Assembly: GCF_015694525.1 (NCBI RefSeq)
Contig: NZ_JADQDM010000023.1
Location: 1-64,000, forward strand
Direction: 5' to 3'
Origin: Hymenobacter ruricola
GTDB taxonomy: Bacteria > Bacteroidota > Bacteroidia > Cytophagales > Hymenobacteraceae
Length of the DNA: 64,000 nucleotides
The notes beneath the pieces are model-generated. The model was not told the DNA's origin and did not search any database. It saw only the letters and a program-made list of their open reading frames with translations. A program made the translations under genes and the position numbers. This document shows, in pieces, positions 39,673 through 48,343 of the stretch. The stretch's first letter is position 1; each line of letters begins with the position of its first letter.

Positions 39673-40290
39673 ATGATTTTTTACGGTTACAAGGGCACGC
39701 ACGTGCGCACGGCCCCATTGCCCGGCGTGGCCTGTCCCTTCTGCGCCGCCACCGATACCCTGCACGTGAGCCTGTTCAGCCGCTACGCCCACGTCTACTA
39801 CATCCCGCTGTTTCCCTTCAGCAAGCCGCTGGCGGCCGCCTGCACCAGCTGCCACATGAGCTGGGACAACAAAGCCCTGCCGGCGGCCCTGCAGGCGCCC
39901 CTGCGGGCCGTGAAGCAGGACACCCGCATGCCGCTCTGGACGTGGTCGGGCACGGCGTTGCTGCTGCTGGGCCTGGGCTGGGCCGCCGTGGCCGGCGCGC
40001 GCAACGACCGCGAAAACAACGCCTTCCTGGCCGCGCCCCACGTGGGCGACATCTACACGGTGCGCGCCAAGGACGACGACAAAAACTACTCGCTGCTGAA
40101 AGTGGTGGGCGTGAAAGGCCCCACCGTGGACGTGGTGGCCAACGAGTACGTCATCAACAACAACCACCCCATCGACGAGCTCAACGCGCCCAACAAATAC
40201 AGCAAAGAGTCGTTTTCGCTGAGCCGGTTCGAGCTGCAAATCATGCAGAACAAAGGCCAGCTGACCGACGTGGACCGGCTGGAAGACTGA
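39673..40290 (+). CDS. Zinc-ribbon membrane protein
   Basis: 205 residues. Two Cys pairs (VACPFCAA and CTSCHMS, residues ~20-60) form an N-terminal zinc ribbon. One membrane helix lies at ~93-110 (TALLLLGLGWAAVAGA). The C-terminal ~90 residues, outside the membrane or cytosolic, are strand-rich (VGDIYTVRAKDDDKNYSLLK). The partner and role are unknown; the family is not recognised with certainty. The ribbon and helix layout resembles sensor-like membrane proteins. Confidence 0.65.
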   Translation: MIFYGYKGTHVRTAPLPGVACPFCAATDTLHVSLFSRYAHVYYIPLFPFSKPLAAACTSCHMSWDNKALPAALQAPLRAVKQDTRMPLWTWSGTALLLLGLGWAAVAGARNDRENNAFLAAPHVGDIYTVRAKDDDKNYSLLKVVGVKGPTVDVVANEYVINNNHPIDELNAPNKYSKESFSLSRFELQIMQNKGQLTDVDRLED

Positions 40291-40300
40291 GGCCGCCCGG

Positions 40301-41302
40301 CTACCGCGGCCACAAGCCCGCCCAGCGCAGAAAGTCCTCCCCCACCTGGTCCCAGTAGAAATCGTCGTAGTTAATCTGGCCGTCTTTGAAGCCGAAGAAA
40401 TTGTGCTCGCGGCCCGGGTACTCGCGAAAAGTGAAGTTGGTGCGGTGCTGCCGGGTGGCTTCGAGGCGCAGGTAGTCGTCGCCGGCCACGCCGTGGTCCA
40501 GCGTGCCGAAACCCACGAACACGGGCACCCGCGTGCGCAGCAGCACGGGCAGCTCCGAGGCGGCGAAGCCGTAGGTGTTGCGCGGGTCGTCGCCCTGGCA
40601 ATCGGTGCGGGCAGGGTCGGCCACCACGGCTTGCCAGCGCCGAAAAATCCAGTTCACCGCGGCCGTGTCAGCCTCCTGCCGGGCCTCGGCCAGCATCGAC
40701 ATGAGCCGGCCCAGGGGGTTGCCGCTCAGGTACACGGCGCGGCTTACCAGCCCCGGCACCGCGGCCAGGTGCGCCACCACGGCCGTGCCCTGCGAGTGCC
40801 CGCCGATAACCACGCGGCCGGCCTCCACCCAGGGCTGTTTTTTCAGGAAGCGCAGCACGGCCTCGTCGCGCCGCACGTAGTAGTCGAGGTAATTGCGGGC
40901 GCAGTAGTAGGCCGGCGGCTGGCTCCGCTGGAAGATGACGTTGGGGTTTTTCCCGGTCACGTCGGCCGTCAGCGGGATGCCGGGCTTGCTGACGATGGCC
41001 AGGTGGCAGGTTTCGAGCACTTTTTTAGGGTGAAAGGGAAACACCGGGTAGGCCCCGCGCTGGTCGTAGAGCAGCAGCGGGGTGGGCAGCGAGCCCTGCA
41101 CCCACAGCAACAAGGGCTTCCTGAGTTTCTCTTCGCCGGGCTTCGAGAGCAGCAGCACCTGCACGCTGTCGCGCCCGAACATCACCACCTGCCGCCGGTA
41201 GCCAAACTCCTCGACGGTGCGCGCGGTGGGGTTGGTTTGAGCATTGGCGGGCAGCGCCAGCCGGCCCAGCAGCAGCAGTAATAATCCCCAAAAGCGCATC
41301 AT
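40301..41302 (-). CDS. Secreted alpha/beta-hydrolase
   Basis: 333 residues. A signal peptide (MMRFWGLLLLLLGRLALPANAQ) exports it. The alpha/beta-hydrolase nucleophile elbow is VVIGGHSQGTAVVAH, with Ser in G-H-S-Q-G. A late acidic block VFVGFGTLDHGVAGDDY and the final PGREHNFFGF supply the probable Asp and His of the triad. The ester or peptide substrate is unknown. The start could also be at 41299. Confidence 0.8.
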   Translation of the reverse strand: MMRFWGLLLLLLGRLALPANAQTNPTARTVEEFGYRRQVVMFGRDSVQVLLLSKPGEEKLRKPLLLWVQGSLPTPLLLYDQRGAYPVFPFHPKKVLETCHLAIVSKPGIPLTADVTGKNPNVIFQRSQPPAYYCARNYLDYYVRRDEAVLRFLKKQPWVEAGRVVIGGHSQGTAVVAHLAAVPGLVSRAVYLSGNPLGRLMSMLAEARQEADTAAVNWIFRRWQAVVADPARTDCQGDDPRNTYGFAASELPVLLRTRVPVFVGFGTLDHGVAGDDYLRLEATRQHRTNFTFREYPGREHNFFGFKDGQINYDDFYWDQVGEDFLRWAGLWPR

Positions 41303-41414
41303 CTGGTCGCAAAAAGCCGGGGCAGTGGTGCCGGGGCGGCGCAAAGTCCGCGGTGAGGCCGTGGCGGTTGCATCCGGCCGTGTTTACGCTACGCGGAAGC
41401 TGCGGCCGGGCAAC

Positions 41415-42173
41415 TTATCCGAGCAGCAACCCCTGAATGAACTCCATATAAGCCTCGCGCACGGGCAGCTCAAAATCGGTGTGCAGCTCGCGCCGCTGCG
41501 TTTGGGTGGTTTGCTGCGTCACCGGATTGTAGCCTTGCCGCTCAACCAGCTGCCAGTACAACCCAAGCCCCCGTTTCTGCCAGGCGGGCAAATTGTTGAA
41601 GTTGATGCCGCGCTGAAACAGCAGCTCGTGTTTCTCGGAAGTGCGCAGGCCGCTCACCTGGGTCGTGGCTCCTGCTTCGGTCGCGCCTTCGCCCCGCAAC
41701 AGCCAGTAGCAGTGGGCGTTCAGGGAATTGCGCAGGGCGTCTTCGGCCCGCCACCGGAAATAATCCACCACGTCGGTGCGGCGCGGCAGCTGCGCAATGC
41801 GGCAGTCAAACGTGCCGAGGCTGCCCAGCAACAGCGAAAATTTCGCCGAAGCTTCGCCGGCCAAAATGCTCTGGTACTTGCGCAGCTTGCGGCCAAAGGT
41901 GTCTTCGGCGGGGTCCAGCAGCAGGGAAATTTCGTCGCTCTCGGTGTAGCCGTAGCGCACCCGAAACCCGCACTGCATGAGGTGCTGCACGGTGCCCACC
42001 ATCAGGTCGCGGAACCGCTCGTCAAACGGCCGCTCAAACGCGTGCACTTCCTTGGTGAGGCGGGTGAAATTGCGGCCGTCGAGCCGGGCCACCAGGTAGA
42101 GGCCGGGCAGGGCGCAGTGGTCGTGGGCGGTTTCAAAAACCCGCAGGCGGGCGTCCAGTTCGTCAAATCTCAT
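41415..42173 (-). CDS. Thg1-like protein (3'-5' RNA polymerase family)
   Basis: 252 residues. The first metal Asp is D32 in LVARLDGRNFTRLTK; the second pair is D80-E81 in YGYTESDEISLLLDP. The blocks TRLTKEVHAFERPFDERF and the C-terminal EKHELLFQRGINFNNLPAWQ also match. The eukaryotic HINNLYN motif for histidine tRNA is replaced (NSLNAHCYWLLR), as in bacterial Thg1-like proteins, which repair 5'-shortened tRNA by adding nucleotides in the reverse (3'-5') direction. The start overlaps the stop of the kinase gene by 4 bp (ATGA), so the two are co-translated. Confidence 0.88.
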   Translation of the reverse strand: MRFDELDARLRVFETAHDHCALPGLYLVARLDGRNFTRLTKEVHAFERPFDERFRDLMVGTVQHLMQCGFRVRYGYTESDEISLLLDPAEDTFGRKLRKYQSILAGEASAKFSLLLGSLGTFDCRIAQLPRRTDVVDYFRWRAEDALRNSLNAHCYWLLRGEGATEAGATTQVSGLRTSEKHELLFQRGINFNNLPAWQKRGLGLYWQLVERQGYNPVTQQTTQTQRRELHTDFELPVREAYMEFIQGLLLG

Positions 42174-42613
42174 AGGTGCCAGGGCTCGACCACAAAGCGG
42201 CCATCGTCGTCAATGCGCACAAAGTACAGCTCTTCGAAGCCTTCGGCGTAGCTCGGCAGCTCCAGCCGGGCCCGCGTGCCGCGAATGCCGGCAGCGGGCA
42301 CCTGCTCGGCCGGCGCCCGCTGCCGGTTGCGCAGCAGCGCGGCCTCGGCCGAGGAGCTGAAATAATAGCCGATGACGGCGTAGCCCGCCGCCTTGGCCGG
42401 CCCGATGTAGCGCTGGCGCTCCGCGGCGGTGGGGTTGGTGTTGTCGACGGCAAACCGGGCCTGGGTTTCGAGGCAAAACTGCAGCAACCGGGCTTCGCGG
42501 TGGCGCGTGCGCAGCAAGTCGAGGCTGATGCGCACGTGCGAATTCAGAAACCGCTGGCAGTAAAACGTGCTTTTGCCACTGGCCTGGATGCCGCAAAAAA
42601 TGAGCGCCTGCAT
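42170..42613 (-). CDS. P-loop polynucleotide-kinase-like protein
   Basis: 147 residues. The Walker A loop is FCGIQASGKST (G8 to T16). The following blocks (ISLDLLRTRH, then FAVDNTNPTAAERQRYI) are typical of the small 5'-polynucleotide kinase/zeta-like P-loop kinases, in which the first Asp activates the acceptor hydroxyl and the second region holds a lid Arg. It would transfer phosphate from ATP to a 5'-OH end; the real acceptor is not proven. It overlaps the Thg1-like gene by 4 bp. Confidence 0.78.
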   Translation of the reverse strand: MQALIFCGIQASGKSTFYCQRFLNSHVRISLDLLRTRHREARLLQFCLETQARFAVDNTNPTAAERQRYIGPAKAAGYAVIGYYFSSSAEAALLRNRQRAPAEQVPAAGIRGTRARLELPSYAEGFEELYFVRIDDDGRFVVEPWHL

Positions 42614-42673
42614 AGAAATTAAGGGGAGAGCCAGGGCACCGAAATGCCGTAAACTCTTTGCAAGAAAACCACG

Positions 42674-42919
42674 CTAGCCCAATTCGGGCAGTTGCACCAG
42701 CCGCAGGTAGTCGCCCAGCCCGGCGGGCTTCTGGAAGACGTGGATGAAGAGGATGGAATCCTCGCCGCGGCTGCGCCAGATTTCGGCAAAAAAGCCCTCC
42801 ACCGCAAACAGCGTCAGGTCGAAGCTGTCTTCCTGGCGCTCGGCCAGGCAGGTGCCGTGCCGGGCGAGGTGCTCGGCCTGGCGGCGCTGGTGCAGGGCTT
42901 TGAAGTCGGCGAAAGTCAT
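42674..42919 (-). CDS. Small hypothetical protein upstream of the kinase/Thg1-like pair
   Basis: 81 residues, not recognised. The start is helical (MTFADFKALHQRRQAEHLAR) and the rest has hydrophobic strands (SFDLTLFAVEGFFAEIW, DSILFIHVFQKP). It lies 60 bp upstream of the kinase gene on the same strand. It may belong to the same operon, but its role is unknown. Confidence 0.6.
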   Translation of the reverse strand: MTFADFKALHQRRQAEHLARHGTCLAERQEDSFDLTLFAVEGFFAEIWRSRGEDSILFIHVFQKPAGLGDYLRLVQLPELG

Positions 42920-43021
42920 GGCAGCAGAAGGGCGACGGGAAAGGGCAGCCGCAAGGATATGGAATAACGAATATTATTGCTAGGTTGCACCAAATTTAGC
43001 CACCAGGAAACCGACCGCATC

Positions 43022-44017
43022 ATGGGCCTCTTCGACTTTATTCGCAACGAACTGATTGAGATTATCGACTGGGTTGACAACTCAACCGATACCGTCATCT
43101 GGAAATTTCCGGACCACGAAAACAATCTCAAAAACGGCGCCCAGCTTACCGTGCGCGAGTCGCAGGTGGCCATCCTGATGGACCAGGGCCGCATTGCCGA
43201 CGTGTACGGGCCCGGCCGCTACGAGCTCAGCACCGCCAACATGCCCGTGCTCACCACCCTGCGCGGCTGGAAATATGGCTTTGACTCGCCGTTTAAAGTC
43301 GACGTCTACTTCGTGTCGACCAAGCAGTTCACCAACCTGAAATGGGGCACGCCCAACCCGGTGATTCTGCGCGACCCGGAGTTCAAGCAGGTGCGCATCC
43401 GCGCCTTTGGCACCTTCGCCCTGCGCGTGACCGAGGCCGCCAAGTTCCTGCAGGAATTTGCCGGCACCAACTCGCTGGTGCGCATTTCGGACGTGGAAGG
43501 GCAGCTGCGCTCGGCCATCGTCAACAAGTTTTCGGACACCCTGGCCGAGGCCAACGTCTCGGTGCTCGACCTGGCCCGCAACTACCAGGAACTGGGCGAG
43601 CGGTTGCGCCCGCTGCTGCAAGATGATTTCGGTGCCTACGGCTTAGAGCTCACGCGCTTCTACCTCGAAAATGCCAGCTTGCCGGCCGAAGTCGAAGCCT
43701 TCCTGGACAAGACCTCCCAGATGAACATGGCCGGCGACATGGCCCGCTTCCAGCAGTTTCAGGCCGGCCTGGCCGTGGAAAAAGCGGCCGAGCAGGACGG
43801 TGGCATCGGCGGGGCGGCGGTGCTGCTGGGTGGCCTGGGCAACATGATGGGCAACGCCACTGCGCCCGCTGCCCAAGCCCCCGCCACCCCGCCCGCCGGC
43901 GCCGACCGCGAGCAGGTGATGAAGCTGCTGCGCGACCTCGGTCAGCTGAAAGCCGACGGTATTCTAACCCCGGAGGAGTTCGACGCCAAAAAAGCGGAGC
44001 TGCTGGCGCGGCTGTAA
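43022..44017 (+). CDS. SPFH-domain protein with SHOCT-like tail (YdjI-like)
   Basis: 331 residues. The SPFH/band-7 region is at ~25-200, with TDTVIWKFPDHENNLKNGAQ, RESQVAILMDQGRIADVYGP and GRYELSTANMPVLTTL. The helical region ~200-260 ends near the AEQDGGIGG linker. The last ~30 residues form a SHOCT-like short helix pair (LLRDLGQLKADGILTPEEFD). It has no membrane helix and is like B. subtilis YdjI. These proteins help membrane-stress responses. The next gene encodes a zinc-ribbon membrane protein like YdjG, which supports a functional pair. Confidence 0.88.
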   Translation: MGLFDFIRNELIEIIDWVDNSTDTVIWKFPDHENNLKNGAQLTVRESQVAILMDQGRIADVYGPGRYELSTANMPVLTTLRGWKYGFDSPFKVDVYFVSTKQFTNLKWGTPNPVILRDPEFKQVRIRAFGTFALRVTEAAKFLQEFAGTNSLVRISDVEGQLRSAIVNKFSDTLAEANVSVLDLARNYQELGERLRPLLQDDFGAYGLELTRFYLENASLPAEVEAFLDKTSQMNMAGDMARFQQFQAGLAVEKAAEQDGGIGGAAVLLGGLGNMMGNATAPAAQAPATPPAGADREQVMKLLRDLGQLKADGILTPEEFDAKKAELLARL

Positions 44018-44034
44018 AACTTACTGAAACAGAG

Positions 44035-44122
44035 CGTCATGCTGAGCTGGTCGAAGCGTCTCGCGTGCAAGAGTAACTAATTACCATTGCACGCGAGATG
44101 CTTCGACCAGCTCAGCATGACG
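44035..44122. repeat. GTCAT...ATGAC palindromic repeat (family A, copy 4)
   Basis: 36-bp arms (CGTCATGCTGAGCTGGTCGA... and complement) differ at one pair of bases. It lies between the SPFH gene and the zinc-ribbon gene. It could attenuate transcription into the second gene. Confidence 0.85.
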
Positions 44123-44159
44123 GCCTACTTGCCTCAACCCAAACCCACCCTACCCCGCC

Positions 44160-45326
44160 ATGGACCCCGCCACTGAAGCAACCCTGCGTCAGCTACGCGA
44201 GAAGGATTTGCTGCGCGCGCCTTGCCCCGGCTGCGGCTCGCAGCTGGCTTTCCAGGCCGACACGCAGCAGCTGGGCTGCGGCCACTGCGGCGCCACGCAA
44301 GCCCTGACGTTCAGCCGCAACCGGCTCGTTGAAAACCGGCTCGATGGCCTGCTCGTCAACCACGAGTTGAACCCGGCTCTGCTCACCGAGCAGCAGCTGT
44401 TCAGCTGCCCGAGCTGCGGGGCCCGCACCCGCGTGGCGGCCGACCAGCCGACGCTGAGCTGTGGCTTTTGCGGCAGCCGCGCCATCAACCCCGAAGCCCA
44501 GCGCACCCGGCTGATTGAGCCGGCCGGCGTGCTGCCGTTTCGCCTGAGCCGGACGGCGGCCACCGACCGATTTCGCGGCTGGATTGGCACGAGCTGGCTG
44601 GCGCCGAACGACCTCGCCAAAGCCGCCAACCTGGATAATTTGCACGGCATCTACCTGCCATTCTGGACGTTTGATGCGCAGGCGCACTCCGACTGGGACG
44701 GCGAGCGGGGCGACTATTACTACGTGACGGTGAGCAGCACCGACGGCAAGGGCCGCAGCGTGACCCGGCAGGAGCGCCGCACCCGCTGGACGTATCGCAA
44801 CGGCGTGCACGACTGCTTTTACGACGACGTGCTCACGCTGGCCTCGCGCAGCCTGACCCACCAGCAGAAGCACGTGGACGAGGTGCTGAACTACGACCTG
44901 CAGCAAGTGGTGGACTACGACGCGCGCGTGCTGCTGGGCTGGGAAGCCGAAGTATATGCCATCGACCTGGCCGAGGGCCTGGACCTGGCCCGTGCCACCG
45001 TGCGCGAACGGGAGGAAGCCGCCTGCTCCAAGCTGCTGGGCGGCGACACCCAGCGCGGCCTGCGCGTGGACACCACGTTCAGTGAGGAGTCGTTTAAGCA
45101 TCTGCTGCTGCCGCTGTGGCTGTGCGCGTATACCTACCGCGGCAAGCTTTACCATTTTCTGGTGAACGGGCAGACGGGGAAGGTGAGCGGCTCGCGGCCC
45201 CTCTCCTTCTGGAAAGTGCTGCTGCTGGTGCTGCTCGGGCTGCTGGTGGGCGGCCTGGCCCTCTACGCCTGGAACGACTCCAAAAGCCACACCACCATCA
45301 CCACGCATCTCGAGTACCGGCACTAG
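44160..45326 (+). CDS. Zinc-ribbon membrane protein (YdjG-like)
   Basis: 388 residues. Two zinc ribbons lie at the N-terminus (CPGCGSQ ... CGHCGA and CPSCGAR ... CGFCGS). The middle contains LHGIYLPFWTFDAQAHSDWD and a long charged part. A membrane helix lies near the C-terminus (~353-372, KVLLLVLLGLLVGGLALYAW). It matches the TFIIB-like zinc-ribbon proteins that pair with SPFH partners in the B. subtilis ydjFGHI system, which senses envelope stress. No PspA or YdjH is adjacent. Confidence 0.82.
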   Translation: MDPATEATLRQLREKDLLRAPCPGCGSQLAFQADTQQLGCGHCGATQALTFSRNRLVENRLDGLLVNHELNPALLTEQQLFSCPSCGARTRVAADQPTLSCGFCGSRAINPEAQRTRLIEPAGVLPFRLSRTAATDRFRGWIGTSWLAPNDLAKAANLDNLHGIYLPFWTFDAQAHSDWDGERGDYYYVTVSSTDGKGRSVTRQERRTRWTYRNGVHDCFYDDVLTLASRSLTHQQKHVDEVLNYDLQQVVDYDARVLLGWEAEVYAIDLAEGLDLARATVREREEAACSKLLGGDTQRGLRVDTTFSEESFKHLLLPLWLCAYTYRGKLYHFLVNGQTGKVSGSRPLSFWKVLLLVLLGLLVGGLALYAWNDSKSHTTITTHLEYRH

Positions 45327-45338
45327 GCTGCCAGAACG

Positions 45339-45453
45339 AGGTAGAGACGCAATATTTTGCGTCTCGTCGTTGAACGACCGGCACCGTGCCGTTCGGGCAT
45401 CGTTCGAACGTCCTCGTTCAACGACAAGACGCAACCTGTTGCGTCTCTACCTT
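45339..45453. repeat. Nested palindromic repeat
   Basis: The outer arms GAGGTAGAGACGCAA... and its complement, and the inner arms GTCGTTGAACGA.../TCGTTCAACGAC, make a double nested palindrome. It lies just before the YfcC-type transporter gene. It differs from family A in sequence. Confidence 0.7.
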
Positions 45454-45491
45454 CGCGCCGCGTTTTTACGGGCGGCGCCCGGACTTTTCTT

Positions 45492-46838
45492 ATGAATACT
45501 TTTCGCTTTCCCCACCCGCTGGTGTTGCTGGTGAGCTTCATCATGCTGGCGGCGGCACTGAGCTACGTGCTGCCCGCCGGCCAGTTTGCCCGCCAGAAAA
45601 ACAAAGCTACTGGCCGCGAGGTGGTGGTGTCCGGCTCCTACCAGCGCGTGGAACGCACCCCCGTCAGTCCGCTCGACATGCTGGTCGACATTCCCAAGGG
45701 CATGGCCGACGCGGCGGGCGTCATCTTCCTGATTTTCCTGGCCGGTGGGGCCTTCACCGTGCTCGACCAGACCGGCGCCCTGCGCCACGGCGTGGACTGG
45801 CTGCTGGCCCGCGCCCACGGCCGCGAGGTGCTCGTCATCCCCATCATCAGCCTGCTTTTCGCCACCATGGGCGCCCTGGAAAACATGGGCGAGGAAATAG
45901 TGGCTCTAATACCCGTGTTGCTCGTGCTCATGCGCCGGCTGGGCTATCCCGTCATCACGGCAGTGGCGGCCAGTCTGGGCGCGGCCATCGTAGGGGCCGC
46001 GTTCAGCCCAATAAATCCCTTCCAGGTCGGCGTGGCCCAGAAGCTGGCGCACCTGCCGCTACTCTCCGGCGGCGGCTACCGGCTGGCGCTGCTGCTGCCG
46101 GCCGTGGCGCTCTGGATTGCGGGCGTGATGCGCCACGCCATTCGCCACCGCGTGGCGCCGGAAATCACCGCCGAAGAAGTGGCCGCTGATGCCCGGGGCG
46201 CCGGCCGCCACGGCCTGGTGCTGCTGTTGCTGCTGGTGTGCTTCAGCATTTTTGGCTATGGGGTGGTGAGTTTGGGCTGGGACTTCGACCAGATGGGCGC
46301 GCTGTTTTTCGTGCTGGGTGTGGGGGCCGGGCTGCTGGGCGGCCTGGGGCTGTCGGGCACGGCCGAGGGCTTTGTGACGGGCTTCCGCGACATTGCCTTT
46401 TCGGCGCTGTTGATTGGGTTTGCGCGGGCCATTTTCGTGGTGCTGGAGCAGGGCCACATCGTCGATACCATCGTGCAGGGCATGTCGGCGCCGCTGGCGC
46501 ATTTGCCGGTCACGCTCTCGGCCCTGGGCATGATGGCGGTGCAAACCGCGCTGCACCTGCCCGTGCCCAGCGTGAGCGGGCAAGCCACGCTCACCATGCC
46601 GCTGTTCGCGCCGCTGGCCGACCTCATTGGGCTCTCGCGCCAGGTGGTGGTGCTGGCGTTTCAGTACGCGGCCGGGCTGTGCGAGCTCATCACACCCACC
46701 AACGGCTCGCTGCTGGCCATTCTGGCCATCTGCAAGCTGCGGTTTGATGAGTGGCTGCGCTACGTGTGGCCGCTGTATGCGCTGCTGCTGGCGCTGGGCG
46801 CGGCGGGCGTGGTGGCCGGCATCTGGCTGGGGGTGTGA
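45492..46838 (+). CDS. YfcC-family transporter (C4-dicarboxylate/basic amino acid type)
   Basis: 448 residues with about 11-12 helices. The start FRFPHPLVLLVSFIMLAAAL, YVLPAGQF, and the long loop before DIPKGMADAAGVIFLIFLAG are typical. A conserved block ALENMGEEIVALIPVLLVLM and the later AAIVGAAFSPINPFQVGVAQ follow. Members are thought to move basic amino acids or dicarboxylates. The ATG at 45492 matches the family start; earlier in-frame codons read through the repeat. Confidence 0.85.
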   Translation: MNTFRFPHPLVLLVSFIMLAAALSYVLPAGQFARQKNKATGREVVVSGSYQRVERTPVSPLDMLVDIPKGMADAAGVIFLIFLAGGAFTVLDQTGALRHGVDWLLARAHGREVLVIPIISLLFATMGALENMGEEIVALIPVLLVLMRRLGYPVITAVAASLGAAIVGAAFSPINPFQVGVAQKLAHLPLLSGGGYRLALLLPAVALWIAGVMRHAIRHRVAPEITAEEVAADARGAGRHGLVLLLLLVCFSIFGYGVVSLGWDFDQMGALFFVLGVGAGLLGGLGLSGTAEGFVTGFRDIAFSALLIGFARAIFVVLEQGHIVDTIVQGMSAPLAHLPVTLSALGMMAVQTALHLPVPSVSGQATLTMPLFAPLADLIGLSRQVVVLAFQYAAGLCELITPTNGSLLAILAICKLRFDEWLRYVWPLYALLLALGAAGVVAGIWLGV

Positions 46839-46870
46839 TGCTTATGGCTTAATCAAGCAATTAAACTCGT

Positions 46871-46959
46871 CTGTCATCCTGAGCGCAGCGAAGGACCTTC
46901 TCACGTTGAAATGCTTTATGCAAATGTGAGAAGGTCCTTCGCTGCGCTCAGGATGACAG
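46871..46959. repeat. GTCAT...ATGAC palindromic repeat (family A, copy 5)
   Basis: 34-bp perfect arms (CTGTCATCCTGAGCGCAGCG... and complement) surround a 21-nt loop. It lies between convergent genes. Confidence 0.85.
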
Positions 46960-46987
46960 GCAATTTCTATCCTATTAATCAATTTAA

Positions 46988-47395
46988 TCAATCTGCCCGC
47001 AGCTCGCTGGCCTGGAAAATGCGCGGGAGCTTGCGCTTGCGCTCCACAATCTGGAAGGAGGCGGTGTCGGTGGCTTCGTCCCAAAACACGTCGGACACTT
47101 GACCGAAGTGGCGGTACTGGCCGGGCTGGGACGTCACTTCCTCCACGGCATCGCCGAAGCTGAACTTGGGCTTGTGGTAAATTTCTTTGAACAGCTCGGG
47201 GCGCACGAGGAACTGCTGCTCGTCGTAGCGAATGGTTATCCACTCGCCGTCTTCGTCTTCGCTGATTTTTTCGAAGAGCTTGCCCACGGGTTCGAGCAGC
47301 TCGAAGGAGCGACGGTTGGCGGGGTGAATGTAGCGGAAGCCGTAGTCGGGCGACCAGCCGTAGAGGCCAAAAATAACGGGTTTGGGACGGGGCAT
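46988..47395 (-). CDS. Hypothetical protein
   Basis: 135 residues, not recognised. It starts MPRPKPVIFGLYGWSPDYGF and has strand-rich blocks (EWITIRYDEQQFLVRPELF and DTASFQIVERKRKLPRIFQA). There is no signal peptide or membrane helix. A cytosolic beta-rich protein is likely. The ATG at 47395 is the first with this layout. Confidence 0.6.
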   Translation of the reverse strand: MPRPKPVIFGLYGWSPDYGFRYIHPANRRSFELLEPVGKLFEKISEDEDGEWITIRYDEQQFLVRPELFKEIYHKPKFSFGDAVEEVTSQPGQYRHFGQVSDVFWDEATDTASFQIVERKRKLPRIFQASELRAD

Positions 47396-47469
47396 GGGCA
47401 GGATAAACGCGGGGCAAATATTATTCACAAAACACCGGCCGGCCCGTTGAAGTTGCCGCGGAAGGGGTT

Positions 47470-48159
47470 TTAGCCCGGCTTTGGTGCCGGGGCCAGGTGC
47501 CCAGCGGCGTGGGCCAGCAGGCGGTCGCGGTGGGCGGGGCCTTCGTGCAAGTCGGCGAAGGCAATGCGGTGGGTCTGGCCATCGGTGCAGCGCACCAGCG
47601 CATCGGCGGGGCCGGCGGGCTCCACGGCGGCCACTTCGGCCCAGCGCAGGCGGTGGGCCCGGCCCAGGCGCGAGGTGCGCACGGCAAAGCCCGCGGGGTG
47701 CAGGTGCAGAAACAGGCGGCCATCCAGTTGCCTCATCCGAAAGGCCAGCACCACGAAAACGGCCGCAATGGCCGCATACAGCCACGGCAGCACGTGCAAG
47801 CGGTGGGGCTGGCCCGCCAGTTCGGCCTCGTGGTGCCGGTGCCAGATGTGGTAGCTTTCGAGGGCCAGAATGGCAGCGGCGGCCAGTTCCAGCCAGGCCA
47901 CCGGCTCGCGGTGGTGGGGGTTGTGGCGCAGCAGCCGCCACTCGCGCACCATGAGCACGAGGTAGGCGGCGCCGATGAGCACCTCCAGCGCACGCAGAAG
48001 CGTGAAGGGCTCGTCGCCGCCCAGCACCGGCGCAATGCCAAACAACAGCACCACGGCCGGCCCGAAGTGCCCGAACGATTTGCCCACCTGCTGCCGGGCG
48101 TGGCGGCGGTGGTAGAGCGTGGTGCATTCCTCAGCAGCGGGCGAAGTAGTCGGGTCCAT
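47470..48159 (-). CDS. Four-helix membrane protein with soluble C-terminal part
   Basis: 229 residues. About four helices lie at ~35-145 (for example VVLLFGIAPVLGGDEPFTLL and LYAAIAAVFVVLAFRM). The C-terminal ~85 residues are strand-rich (LFLHLHPAGFAVRTSRLGRA, WAEVAAVEPAG), like a PH-like domain. The family is not recognised with certainty. The start could also be at 48186 (nine residues longer). It lies divergent from the GH13 gene. Confidence 0.6.
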   Translation of the reverse strand: MDPTTSPAAEECTTLYHRRHARQQVGKSFGHFGPAVVLLFGIAPVLGGDEPFTLLRALEVLIGAAYLVLMVREWRLLRHNPHHREPVAWLELAAAAILALESYHIWHRHHEAELAGQPHRLHVLPWLYAAIAAVFVVLAFRMRQLDGRLFLHLHPAGFAVRTSRLGRAHRLRWAEVAAVEPAGPADALVRCTDGQTHRIAFADLHEGPAHRDRLLAHAAGHLAPAPKPG

Positions 48160-48343
48160 GCCCGCAAAGTCGGCAGAATTTGGCAAACGCTGCGGCCGGG
48201 TAGGCGGCGTGGCCTGGCCCGCTTCCGGCGCCCCGCCCGGGCCCGCGCAGCCAAAAGCTCATCCATTCCGTATAACCCCGCTACCTACTGCCCAGCATCG
48301 GCCGCATTTTCGGCTGCCCGGGCAGCGGGCTTTGCTTTTTTCG

